Origin: an uncultured Faecalibacterium sp.
GTDB taxonomy: Bacteria; Bacillota; Clostridia; Oscillospirales; Ruminococcaceae
Length of the DNA stretch: 58,565 bases
Reading direction: 5' to 3'
Assembly: GCA_900540455.1 (NCBI GenBank)
Contig: UQGD01000012.1
Coordinates: 1-58,565 of the forward strand
Below, piece after piece: positions 24,596-33,666 of this stretch (position 1 is the first letter of the stretch; each line of letters begins with the position of its first letter). Both the position numbers and the translations under genes were made by a program. The notes beneath the pieces are model-generated. The model had not been told where the DNA came from and ran no database searches. It saw only the letters and a list, made by a program, of their open reading frames with translations.

Positions 24596-25639
24596 TTACG
24601 CTCCCATATAAAACTCTTTATACCACTGGGCAAACTTCCGCAGGCCCTCCCGCAGCGGAGTGTGGGGCTTAAAACCGAAATCACGCTCCAGCGGCTCGGT
24701 GTCAGCAAATGTCACAGGCACATCACCGGGCTGCATGGGCACCAGCTCTTTGTGTGCCTCAAAATCATAGTCCGCTGGCAGAACACCAGCACGAACCAGT
24801 TCCTCAGACAGAATCTGCACAAAATCTAGAAGATTTTCCGGATTAGAGTTACCGATGTTGTAAACTGCATAGGGAGGAATAGGCAAGCCATCCTCACCAT
24901 TCTTCTTTTCTGGTGCCTTCGCCATAACGCGGATAACACCTTCTACGATGTCATCTATATAGGTAAAGTCCCGCTTGCAGTTGCCGTAGTTGAAAATCTT
25001 AATCGTTTCGCCGTTTACCAGCTTATTTGTGAATCCAAAGTATGCCATATCCGGACGACCAGCAGGACCATAGACTGTGAAGAACCGCAGACCGGTGGAA
25101 GGAATATTGTAGAGCTTAGAGTAGGCGTGTGCCATCAGCTCGTTAGACTTCTTGGTAGCTGCATACAGGGATACCGGGTTGTCCACCTTGTCATCGGTGG
25201 AGTAGGGCACCTTCTTGTTACTGCCATAGACGGAGCTGGAGGATGCGTACACCAGATGCTCCACCGGATAATGACGGCAGGCTTCCAGAATGTTGTAGAA
25301 GCCAATCATGTTGCTCTCAATGTAGGCATCCGGGTTGGTGATGGAGTAACGCACACCTGCCTGAGCACCCAGATTGACCACAATATCCGGGTGATATTGC
25401 TCAAAAATGCTGTTGATAAGTGCCTTGTCTGCAAGATTTCCTTTTATAAAGGTATAGTTTTCAAATTTCTGAAGCTCCTCAAGGCGAGCTTCTTTGATGC
25501 GAACATCATAATAATTGTTCATGTTGTCCAGGCCGATAACCTTGGTATCCGGCTCAGTGGTCAGAATACGCTTGGCAAGGTTAGAGCCGATAAAACCGGA
25601 TGAACCGGTGATGAATACTGTTTTACTCATCTTTTTCAC
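24596..25639 (-). CDS. UDP-glucuronate 4-epimerase-like NAD-dependent epimerase
   Basis: An extended short-chain dehydrogenase of about 347 residues with an N-terminal NAD motif GSSGFIG and the catalytic pair Ser/Tyr-x3-Lys (SSSSVYG, then YAATKK). Similarity to WbpP/GAE-type epimerases (DNMNNYYDVRIKEARL, RFFTVYGPAGRPDMAYFGF) and the neighbouring ugd suggest conversion of UDP-glucuronate to UDP-galacturonate. UDP-GlcNAc or UDP-Glc 4-epimerase activity is the alternative. The start is uncertain: GTG 25639 has AAAAGGG at a good distance, ATG 25630 lies right before the first beta strand, and GTG 25657 overlaps the upstream gene. The next gene begins one base after the stop. Confidence 0.88.
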   Translation of the reverse strand: MKKMSKTVFITGSSGFIGSNLAKRILTTEPDTKVIGLDNMNNYYDVRIKEARLEELQKFENYTFIKGNLADKALINSIFEQYHPDIVVNLGAQAGVRYSITNPDAYIESNMIGFYNILEACRHYPVEHLVYASSSSVYGSNKKVPYSTDDKVDNPVSLYAATKKSNELMAHAYSKLYNIPSTGLRFFTVYGPAGRPDMAYFGFTNKLVNGETIKIFNYGNCKRDFTYIDDIVEGVIRVMAKAPEKKNGEDGLPIPPYAVYNIGNSNPENLLDFVQILSEELVRAGVLPADYDFEAHKELVPMQPGDVPVTFADTEPLERDFGFKPHTPLREGLRKFAQWYKEFYMGA

Positions 25640-25641
25640 AC

Positions 25642-26829
25642 TTACCCTTTTCTCCACACCATTTTATTAACTACGTTTACATAACCCTGAATTATGCGAA
25701 CCACCTTCATGGACACAGTCTCATCCACATAGTCGGGGCAGGGCTTACCCAGGACCCCCTTCTGCTTCATCTCAATTGCCATATCGGTGGCGTTAAGCAA
25801 CTCCCGAGTGGTGATGCCAGCCAGGATGAAGTTCCCTGCTTCCAGGGCTTCCGGACGCTCAGTAGAAGTGCGGATGCACACAGCAGCGATAGGATGGCCG
25901 ATGGACAGATAGAAACTGCTTTCTTCGGGCAGGGTACCGGAGTCGGAAACGATTGCAAGAGCGTTCATTTGCAGCTTGTTATAGTCGTTGAAGCCCAGCG
26001 GCTCATTGACCCGGACACGAGGGTCAAGTTTGAAGCCGCTCTTTTCCAGACGGTTCTTGCTGCGAGGATGACAGGAATACAGAATGGGCATATCGTACTT
26101 CTCTGCCAGTGCGTTAATAGCATTGAACAGGCTTAGGAAATTCTTTTCGGAGTCGATGTTCTCCTCCCGGTGGGCGGACAGCAGAATATACTTATCCTTC
26201 TCCAGTCCCAAACGCTCCAGCACATCGCTGTTCTGGATCTTGTCCAGATTCATGTGCAGCACCTCTGCCATGGGGGAACCGGTCTGATAGGTCCGCTCCT
26301 TGGGCAACCCGGTGTCCGCCAGATACTTACGGGCAAACTCGGAGTAGCACAGGTTCACATCGGAGATCACATCCACGATGCGGCGGTTGGTTTCTTCCGG
26401 CAGGCACTCGTCCTTGCAGCGGTTGCCGGCCTCCATATGGAACAGAGGAATATGCAGCCGCTTTGCACTGATAGCAGACAGGCAGGAGTTGGTATCACCC
26501 AGTACCAGATAGCCCTCCGGCTGCAACTCGGACAGAAGCTCATAGCTGCGCCCCAGAATGTTGCCGCAGGTCACACCCAGATTCTCGCCCACCACAGGAA
26601 CCAGAATATCCGGGCCGTATTCCCCAAAGGTATTTTTTAGCTCAAAATCCTCCCAGAACACAGTAGAGAGGTTTCTGTCCCAGTTCTGGTTGTAGTAGAC
26701 CACGCAGCAGTCAAAATATTCCCGGCAGCGTTTGATAACGGCAGCCAGCCGAATAATCTCCGGACGGGTGCCGCAGCCAATCATGACCTTGGTGCGCCCG
26801 TCGTTTTTCCATGTAAAATTGTGTTCCAT
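25642..26829 (-). CDS. capG: UDP-GlcNAc/UDP-FucNAc 2-epimerase (WecB/CapG type)
   Basis: A 395-residue non-hydrolysing 2-epimerase with the conserved stretches IGCGTRPEIIRLAAVIKRC, HMEAGNRCKDECLPEETNRR and LSAHREENID. WecB makes UDP-ManNAc. In CapE/CapF/CapG (FnlA/FnlB/FnlC) clusters the same fold converts UDP-N-acetyl-L-talosamine to UDP-N-acetyl-L-fucosamine. Since a CapE-like and a CapF-like gene lie just upstream in the same operon, the CapG role is favoured. RBS GGAGA precedes ATG 26829. Length is normal. Confidence 0.9.
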   Translation of the reverse strand: MEHNFTWKNDGRTKVMIGCGTRPEIIRLAAVIKRCREYFDCCVVYYNQNWDRNLSTVFWEDFELKNTFGEYGPDILVPVVGENLGVTCGNILGRSYELLSELQPEGYLVLGDTNSCLSAISAKRLHIPLFHMEAGNRCKDECLPEETNRRIVDVISDVNLCYSEFARKYLADTGLPKERTYQTGSPMAEVLHMNLDKIQNSDVLERLGLEKDKYILLSAHREENIDSEKNFLSLFNAINALAEKYDMPILYSCHPRSKNRLEKSGFKLDPRVRVNEPLGFNDYNKLQMNALAIVSDSGTLPEESSFYLSIGHPIAAVCIRTSTERPEALEAGNFILAGITTRELLNATDMAIEMKQKGVLGKPCPDYVDETVSMKVVRIIQGYVNVVNKMVWRKG

Positions 26830-26861
26830 ATAATTCTCCTAACATCAACCAGTATCTTCGC

Positions 26862-28058
26862 TTACACCGGCTCGAAGAAGGTATCCGGGTGATTGGGGTC
26901 AAAGATCTCGTTGCAGGTCATCACCGTCACCAGATTTTCCGTCTCCGACAGATTAATAATGTTGTGGGTCCAGTCGGGGATCATGTGAACAGCCTCGATC
27001 TTGTCCCCGGAAACCTCAAACTCCACCGTTTCTCCGGTGTTGATGTTCCGCTCCTGGATCAAACCGTGACCAGCAACTACGATGAACAGCTCCCACTTGG
27101 AGTTGTGCCAGTGCTGCCCCTTCGTGATGCCGGGCTTACTGATATTGATGCTCACCTGACCGCAATCGGCGGTGTGCACCAACTCGGTGAAAGAGCCACG
27201 GTTGTCCACGTTCATCTTCAGGGCATACTTGAACTTCTCCGTCGGCAGATAGGTCAAGTACAGGGAATACAACTTCTTAGCAAAGGAACCGTCTGGCATC
27301 TTGGGCATCATAAGCGTACTCGGCTGCGCTTTGAACTCCTGCAGCAGATCTACGATCTCGCCCAGTGTTACCTTGTGTGTCACAGGGACACAGCAGTAGC
27401 GGCCATTTGCATCCAGTACTGTTTCCACACCGTCAAACTCACAGTGCTGCTCTTTTCCTTCCAGCAGATCAAACAAGCCTTCTACCAGATCATCAATATA
27501 GAGTAGTTCCAGCTCCGTGTTGCGATCATTGACCGTGAAAGGCTCATCGTTCGCAATCGCCCAGCAGAAGGTAGAAACAGCACTATTATACTTAGGACGG
27601 CTGTGTCCCATCAGGTTTACAAAGCGGTAAACTGCCACCTTTGCGCCGGTCTCTTGAGCATACTGGAAGAACAGCTCCTCGCCTGCCTCCTTGCTCCTGC
27701 CGTACTCGCTGTTGCCGAAACGACCAGCCAGCGTCGCCTGAATGGAGGAGGACAGCATGATGGTTGCCTTGTTGTTATGCTTTTTCAGGCAGTTCAGCAA
27801 GTCAGACGCAAAACCGAAGTTGCCCTTCATGAAATCTTCCGGGTTCTCCGGGCGATTCACCCCTGCCAGATTGAACACGAAGTCCGCCTTGCGGCAGTAC
27901 TCGTCCAGCTCCTCCGGGGTGGAGTCCAAATCGTACTCATAGATTTCTTTAATGTCCAGTGCCGGGCGGGTCTTGTTTTTCCCATCCCGGATATTTTTCA
28001 GGTTGTTGCACAGGGCGGTTCCCACCATGCCCTTGGCACCTGTGACTAAAACGTTCAT
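26862..28058 (-). CDS. capF: CapF-type bifunctional reductase/cupin enzyme of UDP-L-FucNAc synthesis
   Basis: A 398-residue two-domain enzyme. The N-terminal short-chain dehydrogenase domain has NAD(P) motif GAKGMVG and the catalytic YGRSK. The C-terminal cupin (about 260-398) has metal ligands in GQHWHNSKWE and a later His in PDWTHNI. In Staphylococcus CapF the cupin epimerises and the N-terminal domain reduces the keto sugar to UDP-N-acetyl-L-talosamine. Gene order CapE - acyltransferase - CapF - CapG supports this pathway. All key residues named here are present. Confidence 0.92.
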   Translation of the reverse strand: MNVLVTGAKGMVGTALCNNLKNIRDGKNKTRPALDIKEIYEYDLDSTPEELDEYCRKADFVFNLAGVNRPENPEDFMKGNFGFASDLLNCLKKHNNKATIMLSSSIQATLAGRFGNSEYGRSKEAGEELFFQYAQETGAKVAVYRFVNLMGHSRPKYNSAVSTFCWAIANDEPFTVNDRNTELELLYIDDLVEGLFDLLEGKEQHCEFDGVETVLDANGRYCCVPVTHKVTLGEIVDLLQEFKAQPSTLMMPKMPDGSFAKKLYSLYLTYLPTEKFKYALKMNVDNRGSFTELVHTADCGQVSINISKPGITKGQHWHNSKWELFIVVAGHGLIQERNINTGETVEFEVSGDKIEAVHMIPDWTHNIINLSETENLVTVMTCNEIFDPNHPDTFFEPV

Positions 28059-28069
28059 TCTCTCACCTC

Positions 28070-28636
28070 TTAATGTACTGCGGTGCAGTCCGGAATATCT
28101 GCGCCATCCAGCACTGTTGCATTATTGCAAATGGTGCAGTTGCTGCCGATGCGGGCAAAGTTCCCCACAGTTGCACCTGTGCGAATCACGCTGTTGGTAT
28201 AGACCAAGGCGTAGTCCCCTACCGTTGCATCACAGTGGACTTCCGTTCCGGCATTCAGCAAAACACCGCTTCCGACAGAGGCTCCATTCTGGATACAAGC
28301 GTTTTGCAGCACCACACAGCCACACCCGACTTCAGCAAACGGACTGACGTAGGCACTGGGAGCAATGATGTTTGGGAACGCATAGCCAAGTGATTTTGCT
28401 TTCTCATACACCTGCGCCCGGAACTGGTTGTTGCCCATGCCCACCACCAGCAAGCTGTACTCTTTCCTCAGCTCCGGTAAATCGGCAAGGCCGCCAACCA
28501 CCGGAATGCCACAGATCTCAGTGCCCACGTCTTGTCCATCATCCACAAAAGCACAGTCATACTGGATCATTGCCTGTTCCGCAACCATACGGCCAAAGCC
28601 ACCAGTGCCCACCAGCAGGAGCTTTTCCTTAGACAT
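28070..28636 (-). CDS. NeuD/PglD-type sugar acyltransferase
   Basis: A 188-residue protein. The N-terminal nucleotide-sugar-binding Rossmann-like part (KLLLVGTGGFGRMVAEQAMI) is followed by hexapeptide repeats forming a left-handed beta-helix (from about 95 to the end: GCGCVVLQNACIQNGASVGS). Such proteins acetylate amino sugars or sialic acid-like sugars using acetyl-CoA. It sits between capE and capF, with its ATG overlapping the capE stop, so it may modify the FucNAc intermediate or product. The C-terminus ends after the last repeat without the usual terminal helix, slightly shorter than the typical 200-210 residues. No poly-G tract. Confidence 0.85.
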   Translation of the reverse strand: MSKEKLLLVGTGGFGRMVAEQAMIQYDCAFVDDGQDVGTEICGIPVVGGLADLPELRKEYSLLVVGMGNNQFRAQVYEKAKSLGYAFPNIIAPSAYVSPFAEVGCGCVVLQNACIQNGASVGSGVLLNAGTEVHCDATVGDYALVYTNSVIRTGATVGNFARIGSNCTICNNATVLDGADIPDCTAVH

Positions 28637-29675
28637 TGGGAATGCCCTTCAGCTCGTTCTGGACATACTCGGTAGTCATAATCTTCTTGACAGTGCCTTC
28701 CACATCCAGGCGGGTGGTGTTGTGGCTGGTATAGGACTCATCTGCCATAGTCTGCACCTCACCCTTGACCACAAACTTATCATAGTTCAGATCGCGGTTA
28801 TCGGCGGCAACACGGAAGTAATGGCCCATATCCTCACTGCGCAAACGCTCCTCCTGGGTCATCAAGGTCTCGAACAGCTTCTCTCCATGGCGGGTACCGA
28901 TAATGTTCGTACCGGTATCGCCGAACAGCTGCTGAACAGCCTTGGCAAGATCACCGATGGTGGAGGCATCTGCCTTCTGGATGAACAGGTCGCCGGGATT
29001 GGCGTGCTGGAAGGCGAACATAACCAGATCCACAGCTTCGTCCAGATTCATCAGGAAACGGGTCATGTTGGGATCGGTGATGGTGATGGGGTTGCCAGCC
29101 TTGATCTGATCGATGAACAGAGGGATAACAGAACCACGGCTGCACATAACGTTGCCGTAACGAGTGCAGCAGATGGTGGTGCCGCCACGCTCAGCAGCTA
29201 CACGGGCGTTGGCGTAGATAACGTGCTCCATCATGGCCTTGGAGATGCCCATGGCGTTGATGGGATAGGCTGCCTTATCAGTGGACAGGCAGACAACACG
29301 CTTGACGCCAGCGTCGATAGCAGCGTGCAGCACATTATCGGTGCCGATGATGTTGGTCTGGACCGCCTGCATGGGGAAGAACTCGCAAGACGGAACCTGC
29401 TTCAAAGCGGCAGCATGGAAGATGTAGTCAACGCCCGGCATTGCATCACGGATAGACTGCGGATTACGGACGTCACCAATGTAGAACTTCACCTTCTTTG
29501 CAGTGTCAGGGTGCTTGGCCTGAAGCTCATGACGCATATCGTCCTGCTTCTTCTCGTCACGGGAGAAGATGCGGATTTCCTTCAGGTCGGAGTCCAGAAA
29601 GTGCTTCAGAACGGTAGAACCAAAAGAACCGGTACCACCAGTGATCATAAGGGTTGCGTTATCAAATGCTGACAT
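28629..29675 (-). CDS. capE: CapE-type UDP-GlcNAc 4,6-dehydratase/5-epimerase
   Basis: A 348-residue soluble extended SDR. The NAD(P) motif is GGTGSFGSTV (14-23). The catalytic triad region has Met instead of Tyr (NAMGISKAMMEHV), a hallmark of the CapE/FnlA/PseB group of inverting UDP-GlcNAc 4,6-dehydratases. It starts UDP-L-FucNAc synthesis from UDP-GlcNAc. Conserved blocks: HAAALKQVPSCEFFPMQA, CTRYGNVMCSRGSVIPLF, GTRHGEKLFETLMTQEE. A PseB role (pseudaminic acid) is less likely because CapF and CapG partners are present and no PseC-like gene is. Confidence 0.93.
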   Translation of the reverse strand: MSAFDNATLMITGGTGSFGSTVLKHFLDSDLKEIRIFSRDEKKQDDMRHELQAKHPDTAKKVKFYIGDVRNPQSIRDAMPGVDYIFHAAALKQVPSCEFFPMQAVQTNIIGTDNVLHAAIDAGVKRVVCLSTDKAAYPINAMGISKAMMEHVIYANARVAAERGGTTICCTRYGNVMCSRGSVIPLFIDQIKAGNPITITDPNMTRFLMNLDEAVDLVMFAFQHANPGDLFIQKADASTIGDLAKAVQQLFGDTGTNIIGTRHGEKLFETLMTQEERLRSEDMGHYFRVAADNRDLNYDKFVVKGEVQTMADESYTSHNTTRLDVEGTVKKIMTTEYVQNELKGIPNV

Positions 29676-29772
29676 TTTTATTTCCTCTCTTTTCTTTATT
29701 ATTCATTAAAAAAGCCGAATTCTTGACGTGTTACTCTTAACACTTCAGATTTCATATCTTCTTTATACGCTT

Positions 29773-30234
29773 TCATGTCATACGGCAACCTATTTTTCTT
29801 GCACTTATCTGCGTATTCTTTTGTTGTTTCAATGAAGTGGGCCGGTACCCCCCCCAGACTTCTCCGGGCGGTACGGATCTAGTTACCACACTTCCAGCCG
29901 CCACAATAGAATTGGGACCAATTTCAACCCCTGGCAATATTGTTGCTCGCATACCAATAAAGCAGTTATCCCGTATTACGACAGGTGCAAATTTGAAAAC
30001 GTCTTTATATTCCTCTGTATCTCGAAATAAAAATGTTGCCGCATCGTGAGTGCTAAATTTAACATCAGCCGATAGAAGAACGTGATCTCCTATTTGGATA
30101 AGCCAAGGTTCACTGCCCCAACCAGGGTTACCAGTAAATCTGCATTCTTTTCCAACCTTGACGCCTAGTTTACGCGCATATTCAATTGGATTTCTCCGAG
30201 CCATTCTATCGGCTATTTTTGAAATAACACCCAC
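29773..30234 (-). CDS. Maltose O-acetyltransferase-like enzyme with poly-G tract, C-terminus frameshifted
   Basis: As sequenced, 153 residues: a hexapeptide-repeat acetyltransferase (DNCFIGMRATILPGVEIGPN, IVAAGSVVTRSVPPGEVWGG) whose last 25 residues are a frameshifted tail. The family normally continues WGGVPA. Here a G8 tract sits at that codon. With 6 or 9 G the frame continues VPAHFIETTKEYADKCKKNR and ends FGFFNE at 29699, giving about 178 residues. The alternative frame is fully open and family-like, so the gene is probably phase-variable and in a truncated state. The catalytic His is in FSTHDAAT. Expected role: acetylation of a capsule sugar. It lies just downstream (in transcription) of the flippase. 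Confidence 0.82.
   Translation of the reverse strand: MGVISKIADRMARRNPIEYARKLGVKVGKECRFTGNPGWGSEPWLIQIGDHVLLSADVKFSTHDAATFLFRDTEEYKDVFKFAPVVIRDNCFIGMRATILPGVEIGPNSIVAAGSVVTRSVPPGEVWGGYRPTSLKQQKNTQISARKIGCRMT
29848..29855 (-). repeat. Poly-G tract (8 G on the coding strand) in acetyltransferase
   Basis: Eight C on the plus strand at codon 127 of the acetyltransferase. G6 or G9 gives the conserved WGGVPA continuation; G8 gives the observed tail YRPTSLKQ. The right flank TACCG is the same as at the first tract. Confidence 0.85.
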
Positions 30235-30296
30235 TTTGCCTATCCTCCATATCGTAATTGACTCAAGCCTTCCATTTACCGGGTTGCAACTTTCCT

Positions 30297-31754
30297 TTAG
30301 GCTCTGTCCTTTTTCATATCCTTGTTTTGTTTCAGGTAATGAATGCCGTACACGGCCGTTGCAATGAAAATAACCGCCGCCACTGCATAACGTACAATCG
30401 CGTAATCATAAATCGAAATTGCAAAAAGCGAAACGATAAGTGCCATAATTGAAATTGCAAGAATCAGTTTGTTATCGTACACAAAATCGACTTCTTTTAT
30501 ATGCTTTTTAAATTCCCGATTTGCCCATATCGACAAAACCAATGCCATAACAATGTAAGAAATCAGCGTTGTGTAAGCCGCCGCCATATAACCATATGCG
30601 TTAATCATGATATAGTTCAATACCACATTAAGTGCGGCTGCAATGGCAGATGACACCATAACCATCTTTGTTTTCTTAAGATATACCAGAATGTCCGAAT
30701 ACAGATTTGAAACTGCAATAAAGTAAACTCCACCGGCAATTGGAGGCATTATGTATATACCTTTGTAGTATTCTTCAGTCGCAAGAATTCGAACAATTTC
30801 CGGTGCAAGGTACACTAACAAAATAGCCGCCAACGAATACATTCCAAGCATCGACATCGACAGTTTTTTAATCTTGCTTTTGGGATTCTCCATATTTTGA
30901 TATAAATACGGTTCAAAAGAAGCATTGATTGCCGTCCAAACCATCAGTGAAAGCGAACTCACCGTATACAATGTGCTATAGACGCCAACAGCTGAATTAC
31001 CAACCATTTTGCTAATCATAAGACGATCCGAAACACTCAAAATCTGAGAAGCAATCGAATAGCCAATCAGTGGCAAACTCAGTTGAAGTGAGAACTTCCA
31101 ATATTTTGAAGAGTAAAAGCAACGCCCTTTCAGGAAAATGGAAAGCCAAATAACAAAAGCGACGCCATAGATAATTGAATAATTGGCAAAGAGCCGAACG
31201 CTTGCGATATCGGAAAATCCAATACTATTTGCATATAAAACAGCTGCAACCGCTAAGCCAGACGCCGCCACCGCCGAAAGTACTGTCATTGCACCTGATA
31301 GCTTATAGCGATATTCAAATCTCTGTCGAGAGAGCCAAAAATCTCTAGCCGGCGCAACAAGCAATCCAATCAAAAGCAATATCATCAGGTGTGTCGGAAG
31401 TCCTGTTATATTGTTCCAGAACAAAGGTGCAATAAAATAAAGGAGTGCCAGCCCGATTGCAACAATGGATGTCAGGGAGAGTACCGATGATACATATTGA
31501 TCGCGCTCTTTTTCAAACTCACGCAACGCAATAGAAAATCCACCCGACGTTAAAGCTAACGTTGAAACAACTGTTATCATTGAATACCACGAACTATATA
31601 AATTGACCACCCCCACTTGATCTGTAGTCATAATTCTGGTAAAGATTGGGGTGGTAATAATAGCCAGGCCTCGCGTAAAAACAGTTGCAAACAAATACAC
31701 TATTACTGATTTAAACCCGACTGGTATTGAAATTTTCACTTTCTTTTTTTCCAT
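30297..31754 (-). CDS. wzx: Wzx-type polysaccharide repeat-unit flippase
   Basis: A 485-residue integral membrane protein with 12-14 hydrophobic helices of the MOP/MATE superfamily. The N-terminal family pattern is VGFKSVIVYLFATVFTRGLA followed by ITTPIFTRIMTTDQVGVVN. It would move undecaprenyl-linked repeat units across the membrane before Wzy polymerisation. The Wzy polymerase is four genes away in the same operon. AT-rich coding like the neighbouring transferases. No defect seen. Confidence 0.92.
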   Translation of the reverse strand: MEKKKVKISIPVGFKSVIVYLFATVFTRGLAIITTPIFTRIMTTDQVGVVNLYSSWYSMITVVSTLALTSGGFSIALREFEKERDQYVSSVLSLTSIVAIGLALLYFIAPLFWNNITGLPTHLMILLLIGLLVAPARDFWLSRQRFEYRYKLSGAMTVLSAVAASGLAVAAVLYANSIGFSDIASVRLFANYSIIYGVAFVIWLSIFLKGRCFYSSKYWKFSLQLSLPLIGYSIASQILSVSDRLMISKMVGNSAVGVYSTLYTVSSLSLMVWTAINASFEPYLYQNMENPKSKIKKLSMSMLGMYSLAAILLVYLAPEIVRILATEEYYKGIYIMPPIAGGVYFIAVSNLYSDILVYLKKTKMVMVSSAIAAALNVVLNYIMINAYGYMAAAYTTLISYIVMALVLSIWANREFKKHIKEVDFVYDNKLILAISIMALIVSLFAISIYDYAIVRYAVAAVIFIATAVYGIHYLKQNKDMKKDRA

Positions 31755-31774
31755 AAACGAAGGCTGTCCCTCTC

Positions 31775-33637
31775 TTATTTTCTGAGTAGTATGTAATCAT
31801 TGAATATTTGATACTGGTGGCAGCATCCATAATAATACATCACGGTGCAGCCCAAGTTTTCATGATGCCACTTCTTATAATCCGGGTCAAAGCAGGTTGC
31901 AAGCTCACCTCTTTGACCAGTAAACACCAGCATATCATCGAGCTTTTGGAAATAATAGCACGGCTCAATTGCATCATACACACATTCAAAATGGTTTCTA
32001 TTATCTATAGCATCAAGTTTTCCAACAAATACACCTATCGAGCTTCTCGATATCCCACTAAAACTACTGTCATTGACTTCATTGCGCTCTAGCGTGTCAT
32101 GATCCGACGCATAAATCAAATCCCCCGCAGACGAATCATTCAGAATGACGCCCATTGTTCTTTGAACCGAGTCTCTTTTTGTATTAATTCTCCTGATGGT
32201 CAATTCCTCACTTGCGTCGGCAATAGAGTAAGTATCAGCTTTTTTCTGCTGCAGATACAAAAGCCATCCATTCGGATAGATTTCTCCCGTACCAATGATC
32301 CACCCATCTTTTAAGGTATTGATATGGTGGATGTGTCTACACGGCAAGGTTGGCTTTGCACTGGAAACCAATTCATATAGTTCTAAGCAATAATCATCCA
32401 CCACTTTAACCTTAAATTGGAAGCCGTTTCTATTTCCGTTCTCATCTACGCCATCTGCAAGCATCCAGTCTATCGCATGAGGTTTGAGTTTCTTACCGCA
32501 CAGTGCAATAATATTTCCCGTTGTTAGACCGTGCGGTGTTTGTGTAATAACTTTTACTGTATCGCCCTTTTGTAATTTCGACACCACACCTGATTCATTC
32601 CATTTGAATCGTGTCTTTACAGCCCCATCCACCGTTTCAGGCAAAAGCACCGTTCTCTTACATACAGTTATATCACTATTAGTGCAATCAACGTCATCCT
32701 CTATCCGTATTTTATTTCCAAAGTTTGTTCCCCAAGCGTTGCTATGACCCTGTTGAAATTCATACTCGCCTATGTCGCTAAACTCGTATTTACAATACCA
32801 CTGTCTTCCGCCATCACTGGACGCAAAAATACAAACTCTGACCCCTTCTTCAACATTGGAACAGTATGTCCCAATCAGATTCATTTTGTCATTTCTGGTT
32901 CCTGTTCCAATAAAGCGAAAGGCATTAGACTGGAGTGTCTGTGAGTATCGGTAGAAACGCGAACACAGTTGCACTTCACCGCCGACTGACACTTCCTTGC
33001 TCTTTCCAAATCCCCCATTACCATATGTATCATGGTAGCTTGAATCTGAATTTACACAGGGTGTATAAGAATAGCAGTGGTTTGGTAGCCCCGGATAATA
33101 GCATTCGTACTCTTCAACATTATTATGAGGTACTGGGTGCCTTCTTCCTGGCAAATCCCAAACAACACTTTCCTCAAATTTGATACTATCTCCAGATTTT
33201 GAAGATCCCTCACAAGTTTTATTTCTTGCTGGCTTGTTATGATAAATTTGACCCTTATCTGTAAAAATGCAAAGCCGAACATCTTTAACATAGGTGTCCC
33301 GTTTTACAACACGCATATACGGAAGCAAAAGGCACTGCATAAAATTACTGCCTTGAATCAAACCGGGAAAGTTTTTATCACACAGTTCAATGCGATAATC
33401 AAGGAAAGGGACTCGGACGTTTGGAATGTAAAACAACGTGTTCCCTCTTCGCTTTACCACAATATCGCCATATGCCGCCACAACAGAAGCCGCTTTCACC
33501 GGGTGTTCAAATACTGCATACTCTTCTGTATCAATAATCCTTTTATAGCCCAGAAAACTGCGCGGGTTTGATTTCACAGCACATCGCGTACCAATTAGTT
33601 TTGCGGCATTTTCTTTTGTCAACTTTGCAGTAATCAT
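31775..33637 (-). CDS. Unrecognised 620-residue protein in the capsule locus, possible beta-propeller
   Basis: I do not recognise this family. It is soluble, without signal peptide, about 620 residues, rich in Tyr, Cys, Asn and aromatic residues. One Asp-box-like element is visible (SSDGGRQWY), the turn motif of sialidase/BNR beta-propellers. Many beta-strand-like stretches surround it. The N-terminal part (ITAKLTKENAAKLIGTRCAV) and several Cys-rich stretches (YYYGCCHQY) have no motif I can name. ATG 33637 has GGAAGGAGG directly before it but with only 3 bases spacing; ATG 33670 overlaps the upstream stop and is the alternative. It lies between Wzx and a GT4 transferase, so a role in glycan binding, trimming or glycosyl transfer is possible but unproven. 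Confidence 0.75.
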   Translation of the reverse strand: MITAKLTKENAAKLIGTRCAVKSNPRSFLGYKRIIDTEEYAVFEHPVKAASVVAAYGDIVVKRRGNTLFYIPNVRVPFLDYRIELCDKNFPGLIQGSNFMQCLLLPYMRVVKRDTYVKDVRLCIFTDKGQIYHNKPARNKTCEGSSKSGDSIKFEESVVWDLPGRRHPVPHNNVEEYECYYPGLPNHCYSYTPCVNSDSSYHDTYGNGGFGKSKEVSVGGEVQLCSRFYRYSQTLQSNAFRFIGTGTRNDKMNLIGTYCSNVEEGVRVCIFASSDGGRQWYCKYEFSDIGEYEFQQGHSNAWGTNFGNKIRIEDDVDCTNSDITVCKRTVLLPETVDGAVKTRFKWNESGVVSKLQKGDTVKVITQTPHGLTTGNIIALCGKKLKPHAIDWMLADGVDENGNRNGFQFKVKVVDDYCLELYELVSSAKPTLPCRHIHHINTLKDGWIIGTGEIYPNGWLLYLQQKKADTYSIADASEELTIRRINTKRDSVQRTMGVILNDSSAGDLIYASDHDTLERNEVNDSSFSGISRSSIGVFVGKLDAIDNRNHFECVYDAIEPCYYFQKLDDMLVFTGQRGELATCFDPDYKKWHHENLGCTVMYYYGCCHQYQIFNDYILLRK

Positions 33638-33666
33638 CTTCCTCCTCCTTCCGTACACTGCATCAA

